Made by a program: the position numbers and the translations under genes. This document shows positions 32,030 through 43,477 of a stretch of 64,000 nt of DNA, one piece after another (within the stretch, counting starts at the first letter, position 1; the number at the start of each line of letters is the position of its first letter). The notes under the pieces are model-generated. The model was not told where the DNA came from, searched no databases, and saw only the letters and a list, made by a program, of their open reading frames with translations. This stretch comes from Aselliscus stoliczkanus. Taxonomy: Eukaryota; Chordata; Mammalia; Chiroptera; Hipposideridae. The stretch spans positions 99,352,709 through 99,416,708 of the forward strand of contig CM066737.1 of assembly GCA_033961575.1 (NCBI GenBank). The letters run 5' to 3'.

Positions 32030-32711
32030 AGGTGGCTCAGCTGGTGTAACAACAAGATTGCCTGTTCAATGGTGGGCTATGCCCACCTACAACTAAAGAT
32101 TGAACTCGGCATCTTGAGCTGAGCTGCCCCCCGGATGGCTCAGTGGATAAGGCGTGCGCTCTTAACAACAAGGCTGCTGGTTAGACTCCCCATGGGATGG
32201 TGGCTACGCCCACCCACAACTAAGATTCAACACAGCACCTTGATCTTAGAGGCCACAAGTTGCTGATGGGAAGCCAGATGGCAACTGGTGCCTTCCACAA
32301 TGAAGATTTCCTTTTCTGTGAACTAAAAGTTCATAGCCTTTATCTTTTGTTTTTAAATGGCTGATTGATCTTTTCCTAAGTAATTTGTAATAAATAATGG
32401 CCAGATAACAACTATACCAATGAGAAAGACTTAACTCTTTTCCCCTAATCTCCTATGTCCTGAGGCTGGAGGGTTGCCTCACTTCGCTACTGCTGGTCTG
32501 TGGAAACAAAGATCAGAATGGAGGGAAATATAAGCAAAAACTGAATTGGTTATAAAACTGACATTTGGATTTATCAATAGATCGAATAAGCTTTTCAAGT
32601 AAAATTTGGGTGCACAGAAATCAAGGAATAGCAAAATGATCTTATTTGGTTTTTGCATATGTATAATTTTATGTTTTTTTAAACATTAAAAAAATTTTTT
32701 TCCTATAAAAA
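32030..32711 (+). mobile_element. SINE-headed retro-insertion with about 400 bp of unrelated 3' sequence
   Basis: Exact 14-bp duplication AATACTGCTGTATA at 32016-32029 and 32712-32725. The first 270 bp (32030-32300) is a dimer of the tRNA-like units seen in 1706-2249 (GGTGGGCTATGCCCACC, AAGGCGTGCGCTCTTAACAA). The rest (32301-32711) is not a recognised SINE and ends AT-rich with an A run. One insertion event appears to have carried both parts. Confidence 0.7.
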
Positions 32712-32739
32712 AATACTGCTGTATATTGGAATTCAATTA

Positions 32740-32815
32740 AACTCTACAAGTGTTTATTGAGTGCCTATTAAGTGTAAGATCTGATAACCAGAGGAACTCA
32801 AAGATATCTAAAGTT
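32740..32815 (-). repeat. L2 fragment, antisense
   Basis: AAGTGTTTATTGAGTGCCTA then TTAAGTGTAAGATCTGATAA is an antisense L2 end. Confidence 0.55.
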
Positions 32816-33385
32816 CCACTCCTTGACACATTTTAGTTAACTTTCACTTCCCTTTTGGGGGAAGACTGGGATGTGATCATTTCATGAACTACAAAATGAA
32901 ATAAGCAGTTAAACCAAGGAATGTTTATTATTCCTCCAGAAAGGAGGAAAGGTGTCAATTTGAGGAACACACATCAAGTTAGAAGACTGTTTTCTGAGAA
33001 CCTTGAGCTGGCATTCCTGCTTGGCTGCAGTCGTAGCAGCTCTGTTCACATTGGCGAGCATGAGGATTCAGTCGGTCATGCTCCCCATCACACCCTGTTG
33101 TCTCCCAGACATGAGCCATGACTGACAATCAGTTGCTAGAGATAGTCAGGTTCATACTGTTGTTCCTGGGTCTCCTTACCCTCTTGAGTGCCCTGCCTAC
33201 CCCCAGTAGACCATTGAGTTGTCCTTCATACACCCCTAACCTTAAGACTCTTAATTCCCCCTGAAATTACAACCAGCTTGTGCTCTCCTTAGTGGGGCTG
33301 AATCATTCTTTCAGAGACTTGTCGAAAATGTGTAGGTCACAGTGACTATGTGAGCCTCTAGGTAGAGGTGCTACTTTTTTTTTTT
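32816..33385. other. No feature seen
   Basis: Unique-looking intronic sequence. Confidence 0.45.
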
Positions 33386-33386
33386 T

Positions 33387-33479
33387 GAGGGCAGTGTCAC
33401 TGGCCCTCATATGTGGGACCGAACCAGGGCCGCTGGCTTCCCAAGCCAGCGCTTAACCACCGCGCCACTCAGCCGGCCT
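33387..33479 (-). mobile_element. Short bat SINE, antisense, with TSD
   Basis: T tract, GAGGGCAGTGTCACTGGCCC to CACTCAGCCGGCC. TAGAGGTGCTA precedes and follows it. Confidence 0.92.
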
Positions 33480-33785
33480 GATAGAGGTGCTATTTAATGA
33501 TTGCCTCCAGGTCACTCTCCTTTGAACGTTCCAGCTATACCCAGCAGGGCTGGTATGTTGTTTCTCATCTGATAATCTTGATCCTACCATGTGTCTGCTG
33601 GGCCCACGAGTGAGAAGTACCAATAGTTCCCAATATCCCAGGCTCCTCTCACTCATCTGAGCTTCAATTTGAGCACCCAAATGCCACGAGCGTCTGTTGC
33701 ACTTTCTTTAGACCAGCGTTGCCATTGACATTGGCTGCTGACATGGTGTGTTGGCGCTCTGCTGGCTGTGCCTGGGGAGCTGCTG

Positions 33786-34193
33786 TTTTATTATTTTTAT
33801 TTTATTTTTTAAATATTTTATTGGGGAATTGGGGGAGGGAACAACATTAGGGAATGGGGAAGGGGAACAGACAAGTTTGCTGTCCTGTTGTTCCTCAGTC
33901 TAGTTGTGGAGGATGTTGCTTCACTGGCCCATGTTGATATCGTCATTGCGCTCTTCCCAGGTGAGGCAGTCGCTCGCCAGCCATTGAACAGGCTCTCGTG
34001 GTGGCTCAGGACAGCTCACACTGGCTGCTGGCCAGCCCCACCGCAGCCTACGCTGTCGCTGGGACTCACGGCAGCCCAGCTCCAAGTCGAGCAGTTGGTC
34101 ACTGGCCCTCATGTGGGATCCAAACCAGGACCCTCCTGCTCAGAGCTGGCGTCCCAAGCCAACTCTTAAACCAACATGCAACTCGGCTGGCCC
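33786..34193 (-). mobile_element. Long bat SINE, antisense, with 11-bp TSD
   Basis: Tail complement TATTTTATTGGGGAATTGGG at left, head complement CAACTCGGCTGGCCC at right. GGGAGCTGCTG at 33775-33785 and 34194-34204 is exact. Confidence 0.92.
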
Positions 34194-34223
34194 GGGAGCT
34201 GCTGCATTAAAATGGGTTGTTCT

Positions 34224-34660
34224 GGGCCGGCCGAGTGGTGCATTGGTTGAGAGCTGGTTTTGGGATGCCAGCGGCCCCGGTTTGGATCCCACATATGAGG
34301 GCCCGCGACACTGCCCTCTATAGCTAACAACAGCTCCACCTGGAGCTGGGCTGTGCGAGCCCTGGCGACAGTGTAGGCTGCAGCCCCTGCTGCAGTGGGC
34401 TGCCGTAGGCTACAGTGAGTGGCCAGCAGCCAGCGTGAGCTGCCAATAGCCGCGGTGAGCGACATCCAGAGACCGGCAACTGATCTGCCTCATCCGGGAA
34501 GAGCGCAATGATGACACCAACATGGGCCAGTGAAGCGGCATCCTCTGCAAGTAGACTGAAGAACAAAAGGAGAGCAACTTGTCTGTTCCCCTTCCCCCAT
34601 TCCCCAATGCTGTTCCCCTCCCCCAATTCCCCAATAAAATCTTTAAAAAAAAAAAAAAGA
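34224..34660 (+). mobile_element. Long bat SINE, sense, with TSD
   Basis: GGGCCGGCCGAGTGGTGCAT head, GGTTTGGATCCCACATATG block, GC-rich body, AATAAAATCTTT plus A tail. TTGTTCT at 34217-34223 and 34661-34667. It is head-to-head with the antisense copy 30 bp away. Confidence 0.92.
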
Positions 34661-34667
34661 TTGTTCT

Positions 34668-37660
34668 GTTAAGAGTACCCAGGTGGTGGACCTTCCGTGG
34701 TGGGAAAAGATATTTAAAGGCTTAGCATGACTGGAGAGTTCAGCATTAACCCATTTAGGGGTGGGATATGGGTAACCAAAATCAGGGACGGTTTGGGCAA
34801 TTGTGGGTAAGCAAATTTCTGTACTCTTGAGTGGGGGTGGGGAGAGGAACAAGGGGGAGGAGCATGGCCTCATCTGATTTCTGTGCTACCTCAAGTTCCC
34901 CCCCACCTCCCAATCTGGCAGCTTGTTTTAGGAATCCTCTTTGTTTTTTCTTCTGCCATAGATTGCTTTGTTGTGATAATGGGGGAGCTAAGTCGATAAT
35001 TGGTCAAATTTATGTGCATCAATTTTTGGATCCAAGATAGGGGAAACTGTGGTGATGACTTCGGCATCTGCCAGACTCATTAGTCCTTGGCTGGCTCCAG
35101 CAACACCGTCGCCTCCCTGCCCTCCCTGCCTGATCACTTCCCTCCATATTGTCCTAGGCCCGGTCCTGGGAAATCTTGGCTCTCAGCCTGGAGCTGACGA
35201 ATTCTTGCTTAGGATATGGAAGGGAATAGCATGCCTGATTAAAATAATTCATGCCTTCTGCAGTCATAATTTCACTTTCCTGGACTTACAGTTATAAAAG
35301 GGAAGAAACCACCAATTGAGGATGAATTATTTATTTCTGAGGTAGGGGGTCATGAGGCATCTTCTTTATTTTTGCTTTCCTCTGCTGGAAAATGCAAGGA
35401 AATCCGATTTGTTGTAAGCAGACATCATTCCCTCTTCCTTTTCCTTCCTCCCTCCCCACTCCTAAACCGGATGCTTCGAAATGCATGGAAGGGTCACTAT
35501 TTGAAGAGAGGGCACAGGGCATGTGCTGGCTGAGGAAGCCCCAATGGGGACTGTAAGGACCCCTTCACCCACCCACCCAAATCATGCTCCATGGACCATA
35601 GTTCCTGAGGTGCCAACGCAAAGACCATGGCCTTCACCTTCACACCAGTAACCCAGCACCTGCCACGGTGTCTCAGCCAGAATGGGCAGCGAAAGAAAAA
35701 TATGTGTTGAATGAGTAAAAGCAATGTATGATGTATGACTCTAAAGCCAGTCTCGTTTCCTCAAAGAGCGGCGGAAATTGGTATTTCATGGTATTGCTTA
35801 CGTGCATCTCCTGTGCACATCGCAAGTGGTCAGGAGTGACCGAGAGAGGCAGCGCTGCTGTGCCTTCCCCGCTGTTGGCCCTGCCATTTCGTTAGGTATA
35901 TTTACATGTTTGGAAGTATGTCTCTTTTGAAATCTCTGAAGAAATCTGTAAAAATTACCCATGATGACGCCTCTAGGAGGATTTTGGGAGCATGCCAGCA
36001 TCTGTGACCTGACCGCTTGTCCCATACATGTAAGAGTCTTCCTGTGACTCTAACTTAACCATTAACAAACATTTCCTTTGCACTGAACTTGTCAAGAAAA
36101 ATAAAAAATCAATGATTGCCCCTTGCATAGGGTGCCCTGTTGTGAGAGCAGCTGGCAGGCTGGCTTGGTGCACTGTTCCCTCCAGTTTGCTTGCCATGGT
36201 TCCACCACAGAAGTCTTCCACTTTATCTTCCTTAGTTGTGGTCAGCCTTCAGGCTTGCCACACTTCCTCCTAGGGACATAATGAAGCCCATGCATGCCTC
36301 CTGGGTTGTGCAGAGCAGATCTGAGATAGGGAGCCAGCGTGCTCAGTTCTGCAGGTTTCTCATCCTGCATTTTAGGGAAGTGTCGCTGTGCAATGCACGA
36401 TGTTTTTCTTCTCTTTTCCTCTTGCTGTCCTTTATCTTTAGCCTGAACCCAGTCCCTGGAGTTTCCCTTCAGGATTTTTTTCTTCCTCCCTAGGGAGTAA
36501 TTGCTTAGAAAATACCCTTTTGTCAAAGACATAATGTCTCCAATATCATAAATTGGTAGTAGAAACGCCCCTGTCATTTGGCTTAATATTTTAGCTGTGG
36601 CTGATGGTTGGGCGATTACAGAGGGATGGCCAGTCCCTTTGGAAGCCACTTGGGTTGACTAGACTGTCAGTTGCCTGGTTTTGTCAGTGTGTGAATGCTC
36701 ATTTGGGGACCAGCCCACTTATCACAGGCATTCCAATCTCGTAATGCTTTCATGCTTTAGAAAATTTTAGGAGCCATATGCTGTTGCACAGGTAACCAAG
36801 ACTTGCTAAAAATAGAGCTTCAATGGCCCACTCTTCTGGTGCTGGAAATCATGGCCCGTATTTTTAGGCCAGCCTTTGCTTACCATAACTATTTTCAAGC
36901 CTGGGTAATAGGAATCACTAAACAAGACCTATGTTGGTTGGATGCTGTTAGAGTTTGAACTCCCATCTATCTGGAAAGCGAATCCCAGTCTATTGAAATA
37001 AAGAGTGCTGACAGCCATGACGCTCCTCCTTCTTCACCCCCATTCTCTATTCAGGATGATTCTGTTTTGCTGTGCACTTAGGGTACTCGCCACCAAAAAC
37101 TACATTGAAAAGGGAGAATGCTGGCTCTCTGGGAGTTTATGGCACTGGTCAAACAAATCACCAGAACAAATTGGTGTACACCAGCTTTGAGACCATTGAA
37201 GAACAACGCTGGGATGCAGACTCACATGCTGTGGGGGGTTGGGATGGTCTGAATGGAAGTTGTCATCTCCATACTTAGTTGCAAATTGATGCATTAAATT
37301 ATAGGTGAGACTAGGCATACCTTCCATTGCTCATAAGTAATAATCTCATTTTACTATCCCCATTCTTGCCCACCTTTGGTTACAGAAATAACTCTGAGTG
37401 GGTTTTCTTTTTAAAGATCTGTGTCAAGCAGATACCTCATAAAAATGGCACAGGTGAAGTGTTCTATTTAGAATTGCCCTGTGACACAAAACCACATGGG
37501 TTTTCTGTCCCTGGGAACTGGTTCCTTTGGAGGTAAGGCCTAAAGGAATGGAGGCCAATGGCAGCCAGTGGCATGGAGCCAGGCCTTCAGAGGAGGCATC
37601 CTGAAAGTGCTGTGGACTTGCATAGATACTTTTACTTATTAAGTAAGTAAAATCACTTAC
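34668..37660. other. Mostly unique intronic sequence; no gene supported
   Basis: About 3 kb with few recognisable repeats; a possible L2 tail lies at 35640-35725 (AGCACCTGCCACGG ... GTGTTGAATGAGTAAAAG). This low repeat density is unusual within the intron, but no splice-bounded coding exon or RNA gene could be recognised. Confidence 0.5.
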
Positions 37661-37672
37661 GAATCACTTATT

Positions 37673-38130
37673 GGGCCAGCCAAGTGGCACATTGGTTAAG
37701 AGCTGGTTTTGGGATGCCAGCGGTCCCGGTTCGGATCCCACATATGAGGGCCAGTGACACTGCCCTCTACAGCTAACAACAGCTCCACCTGGAGCTGGGC
37801 TGTGCGAGCCCCGGCAACTGTGTAGGCTGCAGCCCCTGCTGCAGTGGGCTGCCATAGGCTACAGTGAATGGCTGGCAGCCAGCGTGAGCGACTGGCAGCC
37901 AGCGTGAGCTGCCAATAGCCACGGTGAGCGACCACCCAGAGGCCGGCGACCGATCTGCCTCATCCAGGAAGAGCGCAATGATGATACCAACATGGGCCAG
38001 TGAAGCAACGTCCTCCTCAACTAGACTGAAGAACAAAAAGATGGCAACTTGTCTGTTCCCCTTCCCTGATTCCCTAACGCTGTTCCCCTTCCCCAATTCC
38101 CCAATAAAATCTTTTTAAAAAAAAAAAAAA
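37673..38130 (+). mobile_element. Long bat SINE with 12-bp TSD
   Basis: Head GGGCCAGCCAAGTGGCACAT, GGTTCGGATCCCACATATG block, body with repeated GGCAGCCAGCGTGAGC units, AATAAAATC tail. GAATCACTTATT at 37661-37672 and GAATTACTTATT at 38131-38142. Confidence 0.93.
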
Positions 38131-38184
38131 GAATTACTTATTCATTAGGCTTAAAACAAGCTACTGTGGCATTTGATAACCAGA

Positions 38185-38721
38185 TGTATTCCTTTCCTAT
38201 TGCTGCCATAACAAATTACCACCAAACTAGGAGAACTTACATTTTTACCACAGTTAGGGGGATTTTAATTTTTATCACAAAATTAGGCTTAGAACAACAC
38301 AAAATTATTGTTGTACTGTTGTGTAGGTCAGAAGTCTGATGCGAGTCTCACCGAACTAAAATCAACGTATCCACTGGGCTGCATTCCTTTCTGGAAACTC
38401 GAGGGAAATTTCCATTCTCTTGCCTTTTGCAGCATCTAGAGACTGCCTTTATTCCTTGGCTCATGGCCTCTTTCCTCCGTCTTCAAAGCCTGCAACAGTG
38501 GAGTCTGGCCTTCTCACATGGCATCACTCTGACCTCCTCTTTGCACCCAAATTAGACTTTTCAGAATCCTTAAGATTAATTAGGCCCACCTGGATAATTC
38601 AAGCTGTTTCCCCTAGTTTAAGGTCATCTGATTAGCACCCTTAATTCCATCTGCAATTTTAATGTCCCTTTGCCAGTTTTTCACAGGTTCCAGGGATCAA
38701 GATGTGGGCATCACATCAGGT
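38185..38721 (-). mobile_element. MaLR-type LTR, antisense
   Basis: Starts TGTATTCCTTTCCTATTGCT, then CATAACAAATTACCACCAAA, GCCTTTATTCCTTGGCTCAT, CATCTGATTAGCACCCTTAA, TTTTCACAGGTTCCAGGGAT. The far end is decayed. Same family as 19460 and 20431. Confidence 0.7.
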
Positions 38722-40080
38722 AGGGCCAAAGGGCGATCATTTTGGCAACAGGCTGTGTGGAAGATAGCTTCCATCTTTGCAGAGTTTGAGGAAGTTGAGA
38801 AGGCTTCTTTCAGCCCAGCGGGCCATGAAGTTTGTCAGTTACCTTGTTTCTCTATAGGACCATCCTGGAATTTTGATGATCCCAGCTGGGACCCTCATCT
38901 AGGGCCACCCTCCCAGGGCTGCTGGGATGGAGGGCGGGGAGCTTGAAAAAGGGCAGGGAGTCAGGATGGCTGGTAACAGTTGGGCTGACCAGCAAGAGAG
39001 GAATGAGGAAGCAGGGGGATGAGGACAGGAAATGACAGATGAGTCTGCCCCTTGGGAGGAAGAAAATAGAAGATGGGGTTGATTACATCTAGCCCCAAAG
39101 AAAATAAAAGCCTGGGCGTTTTTGTTGTATGTTTTGTGACAGAGTCAACTTGGAGAATCTGGGCTAAATCAATTAGTTTGGTCATGTTTTGGACACCCAG
39201 TATACTCCGGCCCCTACAAGTCCCAGGGGTTCTGTGTGGATACCTGGTGTCCCAGGGGAGGCATGTCATTGTCCAAACATCTCTCTCTCTGTCGAGAGAG
39301 AGTAGCAGCCCAGCTACCTTGTCCCAGGAGGGCTGTGCTCTGGGGAGCGTAGACTGCCTTGGTGCATGCTCCCAGAGCCATAAACGTGTTCTCAAGAATC
39401 TTAAGTGAACTGTTGTGAACTGACCTAAACTGGCTTGACCTTTGAAGAATTGTCAGATTCTTTTGGGAAACAATTGATGGGAGCCCTGTGTGTCCTTTCC
39501 CACAGTCTCACGACCAAGAGGAATGTTACCGGAAAAGCAAGTCTCAGACCAATTGACCACACATTCAGACACTTGTTAGCAAACAGGCACAGAGAGAGCC
39601 CTCAGTCTGTTCTTTAAACAAGGAAAAGCTAGAGCTTTCTGGCCAAGTGAGAGACTTTCAAGGCAGACGTGATGGCATTTCAGTGGCAGCATTCAGCTAA
39701 TGCCCAGGGAGGGGACAAGGCCCTTTTTGAACCTTCCACTGTGGGCCCTGACAGAGTCCAGGGCTCTCTCTTTGAGCAGGATGGACTGCTGGTCTTCCTA
39801 GATTCTTCTATGTGGTTCTTGCTAGGGCTGGGATGCCAGCATGATATTTTCACCCAATCCAGAGAGCAGGGAGCCATCGCTCATTTCCATTATGCTAATT
39901 GACCAGTCTCTGGCAGAGGGACTGATTAGGCTTTCAAATCCTGACCCACCACCCCTGAAGTTCTCTTCTAATTTGGATATTTCAAATGAGCACCTTCAGG
40001 GTAAGAACTAACTGCTGTGCATCTGGATATTACACTGTCTATTTTTCTAAGGGTGGATTGATTTAAATTTTAAGTTTTTG
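38722..40080. other. No gene seen
   Basis: Unique-looking intronic sequence; short open frames on both strands lack support. Confidence 0.5.
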
Positions 40081-40084
40081 ATTT

Positions 40085-40956
40085 TTCCTTTAGACTTAGG
40101 GAAGAGGTGCAAAAATAGTACAGTTTCCGTATATCCCTCACTCAGCTTTCCCTAGTGTTCACATCTTACATAATCATAGTGCTGTTACCAGAACCAGGAA
40201 ATCAACATTGGCGTAATACTATTTACTAAAGATCTTATTTAATTTCATCAGCTTTTCCACTAATGTCTTTTTTTTTGATTCTAGGATCCTATCCAGCATC
40301 CCTCATTGTGTTTAGTTGTTATTTCTTCATGGTCTCCTAAAATCTGTGACATTTCCTCAGTCTTTTCTTGTCTTTTATGACCTTAACACTTTTGAAGAGT
40401 ATTGGTCAGTATTTTGTTGAATGTCCCTCAGATTGTTCTTTTTTTTCATCATTGGACTAAGGTTATGCATTTTTTTTTTTTTTGGTGGTAGAAAATACAT
40501 AATATATAATTTAGTACTTTGACCATTTCAAGTGTATAATTCAGTGGCATCACGCACATTTATGATGTTGCAACCTTCATCACTGTCTATTCTCAGAACT
40601 TTTTCATGAGCCCAGAAACTTTGTACCCATTAAGCAGTTACTCTCCATTACCCCCTGCCTCCAGCCCCTGATAACCTCTGTTTTACTCTCTGTCTTTGGT
40701 TTTGCCTATTCTAGGTGCCTCATATAAGTGGAATCATATAACGTTTGTCTTTTTGTGATTGGCTTCTTTCACTTAGCATAGTGTCCTCACGGTTCATCCA
40801 TGTTGTGACATATGTCAGAACTTCTTTCTAAGGCTGAGTAATAATACCCTGTACGGATAGACCACATTTTGCTTATCCACTCATCTGTTGATGGACACTT
40901 GCATTGCTTTCACCTTTTGGCTGTTGTGAATAGCGCTGTTATGAACATAGGTGTAT
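40085..40956 (-). mobile_element. Old L1 3' region (L1M type), antisense
   Basis: Two consecutive signatures: an upstream block (AATAGTACAGTTTCCGTATA, TTTTCCACTAATGTC, CCTCAGTCTTTTCTTG) and, from about 40465, a second block (AATTCAGTGGCATCACGCAC, TATAAGTGGAATCATATAAC, CATCTGTTGATGGACACTTG). They may be one rearranged element or two. The Tigger transposon abuts the right end. Confidence 0.65.
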
Positions 40957-41696
40957 AGACACGCCTCAGACATATTGAGGATTCGATTCCAGATCACTGT
41001 AACAAAGCAAATATTGTAATAAAGTGAATTGCATGAGTTTTTTTTTTTTTTGGTTTCCCAATGTATATAAAAGTTATGTTTATACTATACTGTAGTCTAA
41101 TAAGTGTGTAATAGCATTGTCTAAAAAAACCAAGGCATATACCTTAGTTTAAAAGTTCGTTATTGCTTAAAAAATGCTAACCACCATGTGAGTCTTCAGT
41201 GCATCATAATCTCTTTGCTGATAGAGGTCTTGCTTCAGTATTGATGGCTGCTGACTGATTAGGGTGGTGGTTGCTGAAGGTTTGGGGTGGCTGTGGCAAT
41301 TTCTTAAAATAAGACAGTAATGAAGTTGGCTATATCAACTGACTTTTCGTGAATGATTTTTCTGTGGCATGCAGTGCCATACAAGAGCATTTTCCCCACC
41401 GTAGAACTACTTTCAAAATTAGATTCAATCCTTGCAAACTCTGCTGTTGCTTTATCAACTAAATTTATCTAATATTCTAAATTGTTTGTTGTCATTTCAA
41501 CAATCTTCACAGCATCTTCACCAGGAGTAGATTTCATCTCAAGAAACTACTCTCTTTGCTCATCCATAAGAAGCAAGTCTTCATCCGTTAAAGTTTTATC
41601 ATGAGATTACAGCAATTCAGTCACATCTTCAGGCTCCACTTCTAATTCTAGTTCTCTGCTGTTTCCACCACATCTGTAGTTATTTCCTCCACTGAG

Positions 41697-41905
41697 GAAA
41701 GTAAAAAGTGCTACTGCAGTGAACACATGAATGATAAGAAAGAGAAACACATGAATGGAGAAAGTGTTAGTGGTCTGGATAGAAGATCAGACCAGCCACA
41801 ACATTCCCTAAGCCAAAGCCTAAGCCAGAGCAAGGCCCTGACTCTCTTCAGTTTTACCAAGTGGAGAGACTTTAGGAACCTGCAGAAGAAAAGTCTGAAA
41901 CCTTC
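41697..41905 (+). repeat. Inverted duplicate of Tigger1 segment 42712-42925
   Basis: The + strand here reads AAAAGTGCTACTGCAGTGA, GAGAAAGTGTTAGTGGTCTG, AGAAGATCAGACCAGCCACA, CATTCCCTAAGCCAAAGCCT, CTGCAGAAGAAA. The same blocks in the same order occur on the minus strand of 42925-42712. The central 90 bp differ by about five bases. The segment sits where Tigger1 normally runs uninterrupted. Confidence 0.88.
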
Positions 41906-41929
41906 AAAGTCATCCATGAGAGTTGGAAT

Positions 41930-43199
41930 CTACTTCTTTGAAACTACTGTTAATGTTGATATTTTGACCTCTTCCCATGAATCGGAAATGTTGTTAATGG
42001 CATGTAGAATGGTGAGTCCTTTCCAGAAGGTTTTCAATGTACTTTGCCCAGATCCATCAGAGGAATCACTATCTATGGCAGCTATAGCCTCACGAAATGC
42101 ATTTCTTAAGTAATAAGACTTGAAAGTCAGAATTACTCCTTGATCCATGGATTGCAGAATGGATGTTGTGTTAGCAGGCATGAACACATTAGTCTCATGA
42201 TACATCTCTGTCAGAACTCTTAGGTGGACAGGTAGACACGTGCATTATCAGTATCTTCAAAGGAATATTTTTCTGAGCAGTAGGTCCTAATAGTGGACTT
42301 AAAATATTCAACAAACCATGTTGTAAATAGTTGTGCTGTCATCTAGGCTTTGCTGTTCCATTTAAGGGCACAGGCAAAGTAAATGTAGCCTAATTCTTAA
42401 GGACCCTAGGATTTGCAGAATGGTAAATTCACTGGCTTCAACTTACAGTCACCAGCTACAAGAGCGTCAGCCTGTCCTTTGGAGCTTTGAAGCCAGGCAC
42501 TGACTTTCCTCTCTAGCCATGAAAGCCCTCGATGGCATCTTCCTCCAGTAGAAGGCTGTTTTGTCTACACTGCAAACCTGTTGTTTACTCACCTCATAAA
42601 TATCTTAGCTGGGTCTTCTGATAACTTGTTGCAGCTTCTCCATCAGCACTTGCGGCTCCACTCGCACTTGTATGTGATGGAGACGGCTTCTTTCCTTAAA
42701 CCGCATGAACCAACCTCTGCAGGCTTCCAACGTTTCTTCTGCAGCCTCCTTATTCTCTCAGCCTTCATGGACTTGAAGGGAGTCAGGGCCTGGCTCTGGG
42801 TTAGGCTTTGGCTTAGGGAATGTTGTGGCTGGTCTGATCTTCTATTCAGACCACTAACACTTTCTCCATATTAGCAGGAAGGCTGTTTCTCTTTGTTATC
42901 GTTGCTGTGGTCACTGCAGTAGCACTTTTAATTTCCTTCAAGAACTTTTCCTTTGCATTCACAACTTGGCTAACTGTTTGGCACAAGAGGCCTAGCTTTC
43001 AGCCTGTCTCAGCTTTCAACATGCCTTCCTTACTAAGCTTAATCATTTTTGGTTTTGGATTTAAAGTGAGGGACAAGTGACTCTTCCTTTCACTTGAACA
43101 CTTAGAGGCCATTGTAGGGTTATTAACTGGAGAGAGATAGGGGGATGGCCAGCCGGTGGAGCCTTCAGAACACACACATTTATTGATTAACTTTGCCAT
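41930..43199 (-). pseudogene. Tigger1 transposase remnant
   Basis: On the minus strand an N-terminal HTH-type start reads KSHLSLTLNPKPKMIKLSKE (near 43110). The DDE-domain end reads FMPANTTSILQSMDQGVILT and AIAAIDSDSSDGSGQS (42205-41930). Stops and frameshifts lie between, so no transposase can be made. Further 3' coding pieces continue left of the inverted insert. Confidence 0.85.
42712..42925 (-). repeat. Source arm of the Tigger1 inverted duplication
   Basis: Native-position Tigger1 coding segment (HTH to early catalytic region) whose inverted partner is at 41697-41905. The two arms are about 800 bp apart. Confidence 0.85.
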
Positions 43200-43477
43200 C
43201 TTATATGGGTGTGGTTTGTGGCACCTCCCAAACTATTAAAATAGTAACATCAAAGATCACTCATCACAGATCACCACAACAAATATAATAATAATGAAAA
43301 AGTTGGAAATATTGTGAGAATTACCAAAATGTGACACCGAGACACGAAGTGAGCAAATACTATTGGAAAAATGGCGCTGATAGACTTGCTCAATGCAAAC
43401 CTTCAATTTGTAAAAAAAAAAAAAAATGCAGTATCTGCAAAATGCAATAAAGCTAAGCACAACAAAATGAAGTATGT

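Larger units (their letters stand above)
40957..43477 (-). mobile_element. Tigger1 (pogo-type DNA transposon), near full length, antisense
   Basis: Left terminal part CACGCCTCAGACATATTGAG and right end GCACAACAAAATGAAGTATG are the expected near-complementary termini. The interior follows Tigger1 in order throughout. Length of about 2.5 kb roughly fits the family plus the extra inverted segment at 41697-41905. An ancient placental-wide element, long immobile. Confidence 0.92.

Noticed and set aside
42581..42874. 97-codon + strand frame
   Set aside because: Antisense shadow of the Tigger1 transposase region.
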